64,000 nucleotides of DNA from Dyadobacter fanqingshengii (GCF_023822005.2 NZ_CP098806.1:992001-1056000); one strand, 5' to 3'; numbered from the stretch's first letter, positions 1 through 10,135 are shown. The notes: generated from the sequence alone by a model not told the origin. A program made the numbers and translations.

Positions 1-1239
1 CATCAGATCAGTAACAACCTGAAACTAACGGTCGTCGAGCGGGCGGTACGAAATGTGCTGGACTACACAGACCACATTCCGGTGGGAAGGATCCGGAACG
101 ATTCCATCAGTCGTGGATTTCAGGACTGGGAAACGGACCGGTTTAGTCTGCAAACAACTGCATTCGCGACATATACAGCAAAAACAGGTCCGCTGGGACA
201 TCAGCTCACGGCAGGCTCAGATTATAACCGTTATGGCTGGACCCAAAATGACTATCAATACAAATCCTCGACAAGGATCTCCATTCTTCACCCGGATTAT
301 GCAGGCAGTATTCCTGATGCTTCGGTTCCGGCCGATGAATCGGATGATAATAAGCGGGTTACAAACCTGATAGGGGCTTATATACAGGATCAGGTCAGTG
401 TAGGTAACCGATTTAAAGTACTGCTTTCCTTGCGTTACGACAATTATAATGGTAAAGAAACACCCTTGTCGGACCGGGATAACAAACAGGGCGATGCATT
501 GCAAGCTTCTGGCTGGATTCCCCGGATAGGGCTGGTGTATTTGCCATTGAAAAATGTGTCGATTTACGGAACATTCTTAAAGTCATTTAATCCCCAAACC
601 TCCAATAATGTGCTTGCCGGCGGCCCGTTCCCAACCCGTAAGGCAACCCAGTACGAGGTTGGTTCAAAAGCTGATCTGCTCAGTAACCGCCTGTCTGCCA
701 CCTTATCATTGTATCAAATTGATTATGCAAACATTCTGACAGCGGCACCTACGGACGAAAATTCGCACCGGCAGGCAGCGATTGACGGGACGCGGAGCAG
801 AGGCGGAGAGTTTTCCGTTACCGGAAATCTGAATGCGCTGAGCCTGATTGCGGGATATGCATTCAATGAGCACGTGCTGGTGAGTACGAGTACATATGGT
901 AAAAAAGGCGACCGCTTTGCCAATGCGCCGAAGCATCAAATTAATTTCTGGGGCAAATATGCATTTCCATCCGGTGTACTCAAAGGTTTCGGAGTGGCTG
1001 CGGGTGTTCGCTATGCAAGTGATCAGGTTGGTTTGTTAAGCAATCAAAATTTCATTTTCCCTTCCTATACGGTGCTCGACGCGGCGCTTTCCTATCAGCG
1101 CAACCGGTTTCAGTTACAGGTGAATGCTTACAATCTGGCAAACAAGCATTATTTCACCGGAAGTCGTTCGGGTGTAACATTGGCCGGACTGGGCGATCCT
1201 TTTAATGTAAGGGTAGGGATTACTTATCAGCTCTGGTAA
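1..1239 (+). CDS. TonB-dependent siderophore receptor, C-terminal part
   Basis: The reading frame is open from base 1, so the signal peptide, plug and first strands lie outside the window; about 412 codons remain. They encode outer-membrane beta-barrel: alternating amphipathic strands, the siderophore-receptor-like stretch YGTFLKSFNPQ, and a terminal aromatic (YQLW) of the kind used in barrel assembly. Family knowledge: such receptors import ferric siderophores using TonB energy. The PepSY membrane protein 28 bp downstream on the same strand is a frequent partner of siderophore receptors and supports the iron assignment. The ligand cannot be told from this part. Confidence 0.88.
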   Translation, partial: HQISNNLKLTVVERAVRNVLDYTDHIPVGRIRNDSISRGFQDWETDRFSLQTTAFATYTAKTGPLGHQLTAGSDYNRYGWTQNDYQYKSSTRISILHPDYAGSIPDASVPADESDDNKRVTNLIGAYIQDQVSVGNRFKVLLSLRYDNYNGKETPLSDRDNKQGDALQASGWIPRIGLVYLPLKNVSIYGTFLKSFNPQTSNNVLAGGPFPTRKATQYEVGSKADLLSNRLSATLSLYQIDYANILTAAPTDENSHRQAAIDGTRSRGGEFSVTGNLNALSLIAGYAFNEHVLVSTSTYGKKGDRFANAPKHQINFWGKYAFPSGVLKGFGVAAGVRYASDQVGLLSNQNFIFPSYTVLDAALSYQRNRFQLQVNAYNLANKHYFTGSRSGVTLAGLGDPFNVRVGITYQLW

Positions 1240-1267
1240 TTCACATCTTTAATTATCAGACTTTTAT

Positions 1268-2368
1268 ATGAAAAAAGGATCGTTTCGCCGAAGCCTTTTC
1301 AAGCTGCACAGTTGGCTCGGCCTGATTACCGGGATATTTTTGATCCTGCTTGGATTAAGCGGCTCTGTTCTGGTTTTCAGAACGGAGCTGGACAAATTTT
1401 TCAACCAGGATTTGCTGCACGTCTCATCTGCGGAAAATGCGGTTCCCAATGATGCATTGCAGCGTTGTTACGACCACATTACCAGTCGATATCCCAATCT
1501 CGACGGCATTGCATGGGTCAATCCCGATGCCGGGCCGGGCGAAGCTTATGATTTCAGAATGTATTTCAATGACACCCGTTTGATGACATATGATCTGGCA
1601 TTGATTTCTTTCAATCCTTACACCCGCGCTATCCTGCGAGAAGGACCCTCAACCCAGTTCACGCCGAGCTTCATCGAGTGGCTGTTTCAGTTTCATTTCA
1701 GTTTTCAGCTTGGCATGCCAGGTGCTGCGTTGACGGCCATATTCGGCATTACCATGCTGCTGTCGCTGCTTACAGGCGCGGTCGTATACCGGAAAATGCT
1801 ATGGAAAGTCCTGACCTTCCGGGTCAGGGTCAATCGCAAGAACTGGCGTACGATCAGCTCAGATCTGCACCGCATTGTCGGTGTATGGTCCCTGCTTCTG
1901 AATGCGGTGATTTTCTTTACTGGTTTCTGGATGAACCTGTTTGCATTCCAGGCAAAAACGTGGCAGAACGAACTGGTCCCTACCAAACCAAACACGCGCG
2001 TTTCCGTCTCGTCCGACCAGATATATCACCGCGCGTTGTCGGCGATGCCGGACCTGGAACCCACCTATGTTTATTTGCCTACACAGCCAGGGCGTAAATT
2101 CGAGGTCAGGGGTTATACCAAAGGACAGCTGAAATTATGGGGCAGCGGAAATTCAGTGCGGATGGATCAGCAAAACGGCGAAATTCTTCAAATCAGCCGT
2201 TTTGCCGAGAAGCCTCTGGGAGCGCGCATTGAAGCAACATTCTTCCCCTTGCACGTCGGTAATTTTGGCGGACTTGGGGTAAAGATCTTATATGTGTTTA
2301 TCGGGCTAACACCCGGCCTCCTCGCCATAACGGGCTTTTTGCTTTGGTGGCGGCGGGTTAAGAGCTGA
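1268..2368 (+). CDS. PepSY-associated transmembrane protein
   Basis: 366 residues, full length for the PepSY_TM family. Four membrane segments are visible: about residues 15-37 (after the family-typical start HSWLGLITGIFL), 150-172, 198-225 and 338-362, with a large periplasmic loop between the first two. The ending GFLLWWRRV is characteristic. Proteins of this family are proposed inner-membrane reductases or accessories that act on ferric siderophores. It follows the siderophore receptor by 28 bp, so the two probably form one transcript, closed by the strong hairpin at 2386-2421. The exact reaction is inferred from family and context only. Confidence 0.85.
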   Translation: MKKGSFRRSLFKLHSWLGLITGIFLILLGLSGSVLVFRTELDKFFNQDLLHVSSAENAVPNDALQRCYDHITSRYPNLDGIAWVNPDAGPGEAYDFRMYFNDTRLMTYDLALISFNPYTRAILREGPSTQFTPSFIEWLFQFHFSFQLGMPGAALTAIFGITMLLSLLTGAVVYRKMLWKVLTFRVRVNRKNWRTISSDLHRIVGVWSLLLNAVIFFTGFWMNLFAFQAKTWQNELVPTKPNTRVSVSSDQIYHRALSAMPDLEPTYVYLPTQPGRKFEVRGYTKGQLKLWGSGNSVRMDQQNGEILQISRFAEKPLGARIEATFFPLHVGNFGGLGVKILYVFIGLTPGLLAITGFLLWWRRVKS

Positions 2369-2385
2369 AAAGCATTGCATACGAG

Positions 2386-2421
2386 AACGTAAAAAGGCCA
2401 GCTCGCTGGCCTTTTTACGTT
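2386..2421 (+). terminator. Strong hairpin terminator after the PepSY gene
   Basis: A perfect 17-bp inverted repeat: arm AACGTAAAAAGGCCAGC at 2386-2402 and its complement at 2405-2421, with the run of T in the descending arm. It closes the receptor/PepSY transcript. Confidence 0.85.
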
Positions 2422-2553
2422 GTTATGGGATCATTAATGTTGGTAATGTGGCTTGCAACACTGTGCGAACTGCGGGAATGGTTTTATATTAAACAGGTGG
2501 TTTTCAGGCAGAAAACAATTCATTCATCAACTTACAAAAGACTCGATTACATT

Positions 2554-3792
2554 ATGAAAAAGATTAACCCAACCTTACGAACGGGACTCAAAGTCCTGAT
2601 TTTCAGCGCTTCCATGCTGATGCTGGTGGCAAGTTGCAGCGATGATGACAGCTTCTGGGACGCAATGGTTCCCGAAACAAATAAGGAGGAGACGGCCACA
2701 CAGGTGGAAGGCTATGTTTTTTATCCCGCTGTGCAGGCCGCAACTGAGGCTAATGTTGCGCAATTGAAAGTACCGGCTGGTTTCACGATCAGTAAATTTG
2801 CAGAAGGAGTGGGCAAGCCCAGAATTCTGGTGGTGAACAGCAACGGAAATGTTTATACGTCCGACCGTGAAGCAGGCGTCGTGGTCATGCTCGCGGATGC
2901 GAATGGCGACGGCATTGCGGAAGACAAAAAGACTGTGGCGACCATCAAACAGGTTCACGGCCTCACCATCTACAATGGGAAAATGTTTATGGTGACTGTA
3001 AGAGAAGTGTACGAAGCCACCATGAATGCGGACGGAACTTTGGGACAACCGCGCATGCTGATTGACGATTTGCCGGACGGTGGGCAACATCCGAACCGCA
3101 CCATTGCTTTCGGGCCGGATAAGAAAATGTATATCACGGTGGGAAGCACCTGCAATTCATGCGTGGAGCCTAATCCCGAACTGGCAACTATTCTTCGCGC
3201 AGAAGAAGATGGCAGTAACCGCAAGATTTTTGCAAAAGGATTGAGAAACACAATCGGTTTTGGCTGGCACCCGGAAACCAGCGAGCTATGGGGAATGGAT
3301 CACGGGATCGACTGGCTGGGTGATGATGAGCAGAAAGAGGAGGTGAATCAGATCAAGCAGGACGCGCACTATGGCTGGCCTTTCATTTATGGAGAAGGAA
3401 AATATAACCCCGGCACAAGGCCAACAGGCGACACCACTTACCAGCAATATCTGCAAAAAACCTCATTGCCTTCGCTCACTTATCAGGCACACGCTGCGCC
3501 GATGAGCATGGCATTTTACACGGGTTCCATGTTCCCGGGCGAGTACAAAAACGATGCATTTGTGGCGATGCGCGGTTCCTGGAACCGAAGTTCACCCGTT
3601 GGTTACCGCATAGTCCGCATGCATTTTGAAAATGGTAAGCCTGTTCGGTTTGACGACTTCGTTACGGGTTTCATTGTGAGCAACAACCGCGCTCATTTTG
3701 GTCGTCTGGTAGGTGTCGCTATGCACAAAGACGGCTCACTGCTTTTCTCGGATGATACCAATGGTGTGATTTACCGGGTCGCTTATAAATAA
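2554..3792 (+). CDS. Sorbosone/glucose dehydrogenase-like lipoprotein (PQQ sugar dehydrogenase fold)
   Basis: 412 residues from ATG 2554. An in-frame upstream extension is open but has no signal sequence, whereas this start gives a lipoprotein signal ending in the lipobox VASC (Cys28). The rest is a beta-propeller of the GSDH/sorbosone dehydrogenase type: it opens with VPAGFTISKFAEGVGKPR and carries GLRNTIGFGWHPET, LWGMDHG, GDD and HYGWPF. Family members oxidise sugars or aldoses with PQQ, but many Bacteroidota homologues are untested and PQQ use here is not shown. Expected location is the periplasmic face of a membrane. It is monocistronic, between terminators at 2386 and 3812. Confidence 0.85.
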   Translation: MKKINPTLRTGLKVLIFSASMLMLVASCSDDDSFWDAMVPETNKEETATQVEGYVFYPAVQAATEANVAQLKVPAGFTISKFAEGVGKPRILVVNSNGNVYTSDREAGVVVMLADANGDGIAEDKKTVATIKQVHGLTIYNGKMFMVTVREVYEATMNADGTLGQPRMLIDDLPDGGQHPNRTIAFGPDKKMYITVGSTCNSCVEPNPELATILRAEEDGSNRKIFAKGLRNTIGFGWHPETSELWGMDHGIDWLGDDEQKEEVNQIKQDAHYGWPFIYGEGKYNPGTRPTGDTTYQQYLQKTSLPSLTYQAHAAPMSMAFYTGSMFPGEYKNDAFVAMRGSWNRSSPVGYRIVRMHFENGKPVRFDDFVTGFIVSNNRAHFGRLVGVAMHKDGSLLFSDDTNGVIYRVAYK

Positions 3793-3811
3793 TGCGATCG
3801 GGTTACCGGCA

Positions 3812-3855
3812 CAACAAAAAAGGCAACCGGCGAGCGCTGGTTGCCTTTTTTGTTG
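3812..3855. terminator. Bidirectional terminator between convergent genes
   Basis: A perfect 17-bp inverted repeat (CAACAAAAAAGGCAACC at 3812-3828, complement at 3839-3855) has A-rich and T-rich outer ends, so it can terminate both the dehydrogenase-like gene and the convergent FG-GAP gene. Confidence 0.88.
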
Positions 3856-3864
3856 GAATTTTTA

Positions 3865-5037
3865 CTATTCATTGCCTTTATTAAAAAATACGCAAAGCCC
3901 ATCTTTTCCGGCCACGATAATGTCTTTTCGGCCATCGCCGGTCAAATCCGCAATGGAGAAATACACGCCAATGCCTTTTCCAACGCCATAAGGGCCATGA
4001 GAGATAGTCTGCTTGACAAATGCTTCCCCATTCCATTGAAAATAATACAATCCTACTACGTCCTTTTCGCCAGGGTCTCCTCCGTTATGCGCCCGATAAC
4101 GCTTTCCGGTTACCAGTTCCATTTTGCCGTCACCGTCCAGGTCCACCCAGTCCATGGAATGATATTGGGAAGTAAATGGGTCGATATTGTGCCTCGTCCA
4201 CGCTGTTTTACCTGCTTTTGAGGTTTGTTCATACCAATCCAATCCATAGCTATGTGCCTGACCTACAATGATGTCATTTTTGGAATCACCATTTACGTCC
4301 GCGACAATCATGGGCACACTCGCATCCTCGAAAGTGAAATCGTTATGTGCGACCCACTTGTCTTTCATCACATCTTTCGGCGCTTCGAGCCAGCCTGAGC
4401 TGATGATGAAATCGCCCCGTCCGTCTCCGTTCAAATCGCCGAAGCCAAGGCCATGGCCTTGTTTTTCAGCGACCTGCACTTTGGTAAATGTGCCGAGCGC
4501 TTTCCCGGCTTTATCCCGGTCCAGTTTGTAGAATTTAAATGGCAGGTTCGGGTTGTTCGGAACAATTTCCAGATGTCCGTCATTATCGACATCCCATGCA
4601 CGCGCCGTTTCAACATTGCCTGTTTCGTCGATGATATGGTCTTTCCAGGGATCTTTGTTATTGCCTGGATTTTCACGCCATATCAAGCTTTTGTTGAACC
4701 AGCCGCCGGTGATGAAATCCATTTTTCCGTCGCCGTTTACGTCCATGGGAATGGTGGCAAAATCATCCCAATATTCTCTGACGCGTTTCACTTCGCCAAT
4801 GTAAAAACGGTCAAAAAATTCAGGCCCTTTATACCAGAATTCACCGGAAACAAGGTCTGGCTTGCCATCATTGTCCACGTCAAAAACACCCACGGACTCA
4901 ATGCTTTCGGAAGCGACCATTCTCTTTTCAAACTTGATCGGCGATGCCTGCTTTTCTTTCTGCTGCGCCTGGGCTGATGCGGTAAAGCAGCTTGCAAACA
5001 GGGTAACAAATGTGACTAACTTCAATTTTTGGCTCAT
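3865..5037 (-). CDS. Secreted FG-GAP/VCBS repeat beta-propeller protein
   Basis: 390 residues from ATG 5037; an alternative ATG at 5058 adds seven residues. The chosen start gives a clean Sec signal ending in ASAQA. The mature protein has about seven blades, each with a calcium-loop motif of the DxDxDG type: DVDNDGKPD, DVNGDGKMD, DVDNDGHLE, DLNGDGRGD, DVNGDSKND, DLDGDGKME and DLTGDGRKD. This is the FG-GAP/VCBS architecture used for binding or scaffolding outside the inner membrane; no catalytic residues are recognisable. It is the last gene of the sigma-FecR-SusC-SusD group, 102 bp after SusD, so it probably helps bind or process the substrate of that system. Confidence 0.85.
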   Translation of the reverse strand: MSQKLKLVTFVTLFASCFTASAQAQQKEKQASPIKFEKRMVASESIESVGVFDVDNDGKPDLVSGEFWYKGPEFFDRFYIGEVKRVREYWDDFATIPMDVNGDGKMDFITGGWFNKSLIWRENPGNNKDPWKDHIIDETGNVETARAWDVDNDGHLEIVPNNPNLPFKFYKLDRDKAGKALGTFTKVQVAEKQGHGLGFGDLNGDGRGDFIISSGWLEAPKDVMKDKWVAHNDFTFEDASVPMIVADVNGDSKNDIIVGQAHSYGLDWYEQTSKAGKTAWTRHNIDPFTSQYHSMDWVDLDGDGKMELVTGKRYRAHNGGDPGEKDVVGLYYFQWNGEAFVKQTISHGPYGVGKGIGVYFSIADLTGDGRKDIIVAGKDGLCVFFNKGNE

Positions 5038-5068
5038 AATGTTTGGTTTGCATGACATTTGAAAACGA

Positions 5069-5096
5069 ATCCCTGGTCGGTGAGAGCGCCAGGGAT
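5069..5096 (-). other. Intercistronic hairpin between SusD and the FG-GAP gene
   Basis: Inverted repeat ATCCCTGG (5069-5076) and CCAGGGAT (5089-5096), with a 12-nt loop and no T-tract. It may stabilise or process the mRNA. Low confidence in function. Confidence 0.35.
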
Positions 5097-5139
5097 CGTT
5101 TACTTCGTCGGGGTTTAGGAATAATCTCTTACTAATGCG

Positions 5140-6630
5140 TTAATATCCCGGATTCTGATCCAGGTCAGGATTGACTTGTATTTCGAGGAAAGGAATAGGG
5201 AACAAAAGATCGTTTTCAGTCAGCGTATAAGTGGCCGGCGTCAGATAGAAATAGGCCGGGTTTGCCTTCAATTTCGCACCATAAGCATTCATCACTGTAA
5301 TTGCATTTCTCGTTCTAACCAGATCCAGCCAGCGCTTATTTTCAAAAGCCAGCTCTATCCTGCGTTCTTTCAGGATTGCCGCGCGGAGTGTTGCCTGATT
5401 GCTTGCCGTTGTATTGGCTAGCCCGGCCCTTTTACGCACCTGGTTCAGAAAGTTTTGCGCATCAGCCACTTTTCCCTGCTCATTCGCCGCTTCCGCCTGC
5501 GCCAGTAAAGTTTCTGCGTAGCGATAGATGGGGAAATTTGTGTTGGTTTGGTTGAATACGGAATGCGGATACTGGAACTTCTTAATGTAAGGCAGATTGA
5601 CGTAGCTCGTGTCGGAAACGGTCGAAGGCCCTGTTAAAAAGCCTATTGAAGTATTGAATCGCTTATCCACGGTGCGGCTTTCGTATGCTGCCAGCAAATC
5701 ATCGGTAGGAATGTTCCACCCCGACCCGGACGCAGATTGCGATCCTACCGGGCCTAGTGTAAGCTTGGCATAATCCGGCGTGAGCGGAACAAAAGCATAC
5801 GGGAATGAGCTGGACAGGTTCAGAGAAGTTCCTTGCAGATATTGCACTTCAAACACGGATTCCGAGTGGTTTTTATTGGATGGGTTAAAAACCGCAGCAT
5901 AATCGCCCACGAGTGCATAGCCTGTCACTTTGGCGAGTGCGCTTTCGGCGCCCGCCCAGTTTTTCATCGCCAGGTGCACATCACCCAAAAGCATCCACGC
6001 GGCGCCCGACGTGGCCCTTCCCGGCTCCTGGGTTGCTTTGTCGAGCAGCAAGCCGGTGGCAGCAGTGGCATCTTCGATAATTTGCGCATAAACCTGCTCC
6101 TTGCCGGACCTGGGCAATGTTGCCGTAGCCAAATCGGAGGCCGGCGTTAACGGAAGCGGCACGCCGCCATAATAGCGAACCAGATCAAAATAAGCCAATG
6201 CACGGAGGAAAAGCGCCTGACCTTTGAAATTGTCACTTTTTGCTTTATCCAGACTCACCTCATCAATCACAGAAAGGATCTTGTTGGCACGCGCAATGAT
6301 GTCAAAATTAACGTAATAGCGATCGGCAGTGACCGTGTTTTCGGCCCCGTTCACAAATTCATCGATCTCCTCTGGCATTGGCGAGCGGAAATCATTGTTG
6401 TAAAAAAAGTGCGTGTTATCTGAGCGCATTTCACCCATGGCCCAACTTGTCTGGTTGTTATATAAACTTTGCAGCGGCGCATAAGCGCCGTTTACAGCCT
6501 GCGCAAAATCAGCTTCCGATTGGAAGAAATTGGCGGGCACCACTGCGTTTTGCGGAGAAACTTCCAGGAAATCGCTGCACGATCCCAGCGCGGCGGACAG
6601 CATTAAAATATATATGGTCTTCATTCTCAT
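5140..6630 (-). CDS. SusD/RagB family outer-membrane lipoprotein
   Basis: 496 residues. A lipoprotein signal ends in LGSC (Cys18), followed by the family start DFLEVSPQNAVVP. TPR-like helices follow, with YFDLVRYYGGVPLPL and, near the end, FLNQVRKRAGL and ERRIELAFENKRWLDLVRT, all hallmarks of SusD/RagB. The family caps the SusC channel and binds the incoming glycan or peptide at the cell surface. It lies 32 bp after the STN-type SusC gene, so the two are co-transcribed. Initiation could be at Met1 or at Met3 (6624). The substrate is unknown; no glycoside hydrolase accompanies the pair. Confidence 0.95.
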   Translation of the reverse strand: MRMKTIYILMLSAALGSCSDFLEVSPQNAVVPANFFQSEADFAQAVNGAYAPLQSLYNNQTSWAMGEMRSDNTHFFYNNDFRSPMPEEIDEFVNGAENTVTADRYYVNFDIIARANKILSVIDEVSLDKAKSDNFKGQALFLRALAYFDLVRYYGGVPLPLTPASDLATATLPRSGKEQVYAQIIEDATAATGLLLDKATQEPGRATSGAAWMLLGDVHLAMKNWAGAESALAKVTGYALVGDYAAVFNPSNKNHSESVFEVQYLQGTSLNLSSSFPYAFVPLTPDYAKLTLGPVGSQSASGSGWNIPTDDLLAAYESRTVDKRFNTSIGFLTGPSTVSDTSYVNLPYIKKFQYPHSVFNQTNTNFPIYRYAETLLAQAEAANEQGKVADAQNFLNQVRKRAGLANTTASNQATLRAAILKERRIELAFENKRWLDLVRTRNAITVMNAYGAKLKANPAYFYLTPATYTLTENDLLFPIPFLEIQVNPDLDQNPGY

Positions 6631-6662
6631 GACCTTATTCGATTAAATTTTTGCTTAATTAA

Positions 6663-9600
6663 TTAAAACCCAACATTAACTCCGAGCGTGTAAGTCCGCG
6701 GAACGGGATAAGATCCGCCGTCGATCCCCAGGCCGGTGGAAGCAGTGCTCACGGCCACCTGCGGGTTAGAGCCAGGATATTTGGTAAAAATGTGAAGCTG
6801 CTGAACGCTTGCATATGCCCGAAGCCGTTTCAGGCCTTTGGTCGTTTTGAGCGGCACGGCGTAGCCCAGCGTCACATTGTTGATAGAAATATGGCTGGCC
6901 TTATAAACCATGTGGCTGCCCCACCAGTCGCGTTCCAGGCCGGTAGTTCCTGCCGCCAGGCTTCCGTATCTGCCTTTTCCGGGATTTTCCGGCGACCGCC
7001 ACCGATCTTTCACGTCCGCCAGGACATTAAAAACACCGTCCAGGTTCGTCAGGGTTTGTTCCGAGCCGCGCAGGATATCATTGCCATAAGTGCCCGATAT
7101 GGTTGCCGAAAAGTCGAAGCTTTTGTATTGAAGCGTGTTGGTCATCCCGAAAATAAACTTAGGGTGCGGGTTGCCGATGATGGTCGCGTCGTCCACAGTA
7201 ATAATGCCATCCTCGTTCACATCGCGGAATTTAGCCGTGCCGACTTGCGAAGTGGTATGTTTTGGAGAGCTGTCAAAATCGGCCTGGTCTTTGTAAACAC
7301 CTAAATGATCCATCCCGTAAAGCATCCCTACCGGTTGTCCCACTGTGGTGATGTGTGAACCGCCAATGACCCCGCTTCCCGGACCAGTGATGAGGCGGGA
7401 AGTTTTGTTCCCCAGTGAAACGACCTCGTTTCTGTCAAATGAAATATTGAAATCCGTATTCCATTTCAAACGCTCGCCTTGAATGTTGGAAGTGCTTACT
7501 GAAAATTCGTGTCCCCAGAATTTCAGCCCGCCAATGTTGGTCTGAATGTTCCCATAGCCCGATGCCCGGGGAACACCCACATTAAAGAGCAGGTCGCTGG
7601 TATTTTTGCGGTAATAATTATAGGTAAAATTGATCCTGTCATTCAGCAGGTTCAGGTCCAGGCCAATGTTGAACTGCTCATTGGATTCCCAGCCAATTCC
7701 CTGGTCAGCCAGGTTATCCACTCTTCTGCCCCCGGCCAGTGCGCCACCGAAAACATAGTTGGCCGTGGAAATGGTAGGGATATGCGTGTAGTTACCAATG
7801 TTAAAGTTCCCGGTGATCCCGTAGCTGGCCCTGAGTTTGAGGAAAGAGATCGTTTTAATGCTGGAGAGAAAGCTTTCCTCGGACAAGATCCATCCCAGCG
7901 ATACGGAAGGGAAATTACCCCAGCGGTTTTCTACACCAAAGCGGGATGATCCGTCTCGGCGGATCGAAGCCGATACGAGATATTTTCCTTTGTAATTATA
8001 ATTTACCCTCGCCAGGTAGGACAGCAGGCTCCATTCCTGTATGCCGCTCGATGCGGTGATTGTGCCGGCGGCGCTGATGGTTTGCACCTTATCATCAGGA
8101 TAATTACTTCCATTGACGGCACTCGCATCATCGCGAAACTTTTGCGCAGTAAATCCGATCAGCGCGTCGAAGCTGTGTTGACCGACCTCTTTCTGATAGT
8201 TCAGTGTATTTTCATTAACCCAGGAAAGGTAAGACCCCTGGTTCAGCGCAGATGTGGGCGTTTTGTACAAACCAACGCCACGCTCACCCGTGGTTGTGCC
8301 ATTGAAGACAAAACCGCGGGAGCTTCCCATATCAATGTTACCGGATGTGCGCAGATATAAGCCTTTTAATGGCTGGTATTCAGCATACATATTGGAAAGA
8401 ATACGGATGTCTTTGTTATTTACTACTCTGTCGGTCAGCGTTCTTGCGTAGTTAGGCGTAGCGAACATACCCGGTGAAAAGGCAGTCAATGTCAATGATC
8501 CATCCGGATTTTTCAGTGGAGCAAGGGGCGAAGTTTGCAAAGCCTCGTTAAACGCACCGCCCACATTATCCACGCCTGAATTGGTGTTGGTAGCGTAAGT
8601 CGGAGCCACATTAAGGCCAATGTTGAATTTCTCGTGCGGACGGAAATTGGTGTTGATCCGTAAGGAGTAACGCTTATAACCTGATCCCACCACAACGCCA
8701 TCCTGGCTTAGAAAACCCGCCGTAGCCGTTGTGCTGAATTTTTCGGAGCCCGTGCTTAATGATAAGCTGTGATCCGTCATGGGTGCTGTACGGGTGATGG
8801 CATCATACCAGTTGGTGCCCGCTCCATACTGCTCAGGGTTTTGAAAAACAGGGTCTACATCAAGGCCTCTTTCAATGGCCAGCTCCTTGCGCCAGGTTGC
8901 AAACTCCCTCGCATCCATCATGTCCGGACGGCCACGCTGAGGCACTTGCTGAAACCCGAAATAGGTGCTGTAATCAATGCGCGTCTGGCCTGCAACGGCC
9001 TTTTTGGTTTCGATGAGGACCACACCATTTGCTGCCCGCGAGCCGTATAGCGCCGTTGCGGAGGCATCTTTGAGCACACTGATGCTTTCAATTTCGTTGG
9101 GGTTAATGTTGCTGATGCCGCCAACAATGGGGTTTCCGTCAACCACATACAAAGGGTCGGCTCCGGCAGTGATGGACGCGGCGCCACGGATACGCACGGT
9201 CATACCCGCGCCCGGTGTGCCTGTTGCCTGTGAAATCTGCACACCGGCCAGCTTTCCCTGCAATTTTTGTGTGAATTGCGATACGGGAAGGTCGGCCAGA
9301 TCTTTGCCATTGACCGTTGCAATAGAGCTGGAAAGCTGACGGTTGGATTGTTTTCCATAACCCACCACAATCAGTTCATCAAGTGATTTTTCATCATCAC
9401 CCAGTACGACGTCGATGCTGGTTTGATTGGCAACAGCGATTTCCTGGCTGGTATAACCCACAAATGAGAAGACCAGAACAGCATTCTCATCGGGCACACT
9501 GATCGCGAACGCACCATTTGCATCCGAGATCGTCCCTTGCTGCGAACCTTTCAGTACAATGCTTACACCAGGTAATGCGCCTCCTTTTGAGTCACTTATT

Positions 9601-10031
9601 TTTCCTGAAATTTGTTTGTCAATGATCGCAGCCTCTTCTTTTTCAGGGTTAACAGGAGCAGGTTTTTCCGGTATTTTTTGGAGCATAATCTGACCGCCGA
9701 CAATGCTGTAAGAAATGTTCAATGGTTTTAATGCCATACTCAGCACTTCCGACAGCTTCTTGTTCACAGCAGCCACATTAATTTTACGGTTTGCACCAAT
9801 GGCATTGGAACTGTAAACAAATTCCACTTTCGCCTGCGATTCGATCTGCGCAAGAACCTTGCGGATCTCGGTATTCTCCACTTTGATCGTGATGGAACGG
9901 TCCAGCAGATCCTGCGTACGTCCTTCGTGGGCATAACCCAGGGATATGCCAACACATAATAAAATGGACTGTAAAACGGTGATCCTCATAATTTGTAGGA
10001 TGAGAGGATGAAGGCGTATTCGTTTTTTCAT
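6663..10031 (-). CDS. SusC/RagA TonB-dependent transporter with STN signalling domain
   Basis: 1122 residues from ATG 10031, chosen over an in-frame start at 10085 because it gives a basic start and hydrophobic signal. Domains: STN (secretin/TonB short N-terminal) about 50-120, CarboxypepD_reg about 140-225 (ISGKISDSKGGALPGVSIVL), plug from about 235 with the SusC signature ISVLKDASATALYGSRAANG, then a 22-strand barrel ending in NVGF. The STN domain contacts FecR-type anti-sigma factors, and a FecR gene and an ECF sigma gene lie immediately upstream on the same strand. This supports a transporter that both imports substrate and signals its own induction. It pairs with the SusD downstream. Confidence 0.95.
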   Translation of the reverse strand: MKKRIRLHPLILQIMRITVLQSILLCVGISLGYAHEGRTQDLLDRSITIKVENTEIRKVLAQIESQAKVEFVYSSNAIGANRKINVAAVNKKLSEVLSMALKPLNISYSIVGGQIMLQKIPEKPAPVNPEKEEAAIIDKQISGKISDSKGGALPGVSIVLKGSQQGTISDANGAFAISVPDENAVLVFSFVGYTSQEIAVANQTSIDVVLGDDEKSLDELIVVGYGKQSNRQLSSSIATVNGKDLADLPVSQFTQKLQGKLAGVQISQATGTPGAGMTVRIRGAASITAGADPLYVVDGNPIVGGISNINPNEIESISVLKDASATALYGSRAANGVVLIETKKAVAGQTRIDYSTYFGFQQVPQRGRPDMMDAREFATWRKELAIERGLDVDPVFQNPEQYGAGTNWYDAITRTAPMTDHSLSLSTGSEKFSTTATAGFLSQDGVVVGSGYKRYSLRINTNFRPHEKFNIGLNVAPTYATNTNSGVDNVGGAFNEALQTSPLAPLKNPDGSLTLTAFSPGMFATPNYARTLTDRVVNNKDIRILSNMYAEYQPLKGLYLRTSGNIDMGSSRGFVFNGTTTGERGVGLYKTPTSALNQGSYLSWVNENTLNYQKEVGQHSFDALIGFTAQKFRDDASAVNGSNYPDDKVQTISAAGTITASSGIQEWSLLSYLARVNYNYKGKYLVSASIRRDGSSRFGVENRWGNFPSVSLGWILSEESFLSSIKTISFLKLRASYGITGNFNIGNYTHIPTISTANYVFGGALAGGRRVDNLADQGIGWESNEQFNIGLDLNLLNDRINFTYNYYRKNTSDLLFNVGVPRASGYGNIQTNIGGLKFWGHEFSVSTSNIQGERLKWNTDFNISFDRNEVVSLGNKTSRLITGPGSGVIGGSHITTVGQPVGMLYGMDHLGVYKDQADFDSSPKHTTSQVGTAKFRDVNEDGIITVDDATIIGNPHPKFIFGMTNTLQYKSFDFSATISGTYGNDILRGSEQTLTNLDGVFNVLADVKDRWRSPENPGKGRYGSLAAGTTGLERDWWGSHMVYKASHISINNVTLGYAVPLKTTKGLKRLRAYASVQQLHIFTKYPGSNPQVAVSTASTGLGIDGGSYPVPRTYTLGVNVGF

Positions 10032-10135
10032 TAGTTTTGAACGTTTTGTTTGGGCTTGAAAAAGTTGGGCAAAACCCCTCTCCATTCATTAATTTTTAAT
10101 GAAGACTTGTTAGACACAAAAAGGGGGATAACGGA

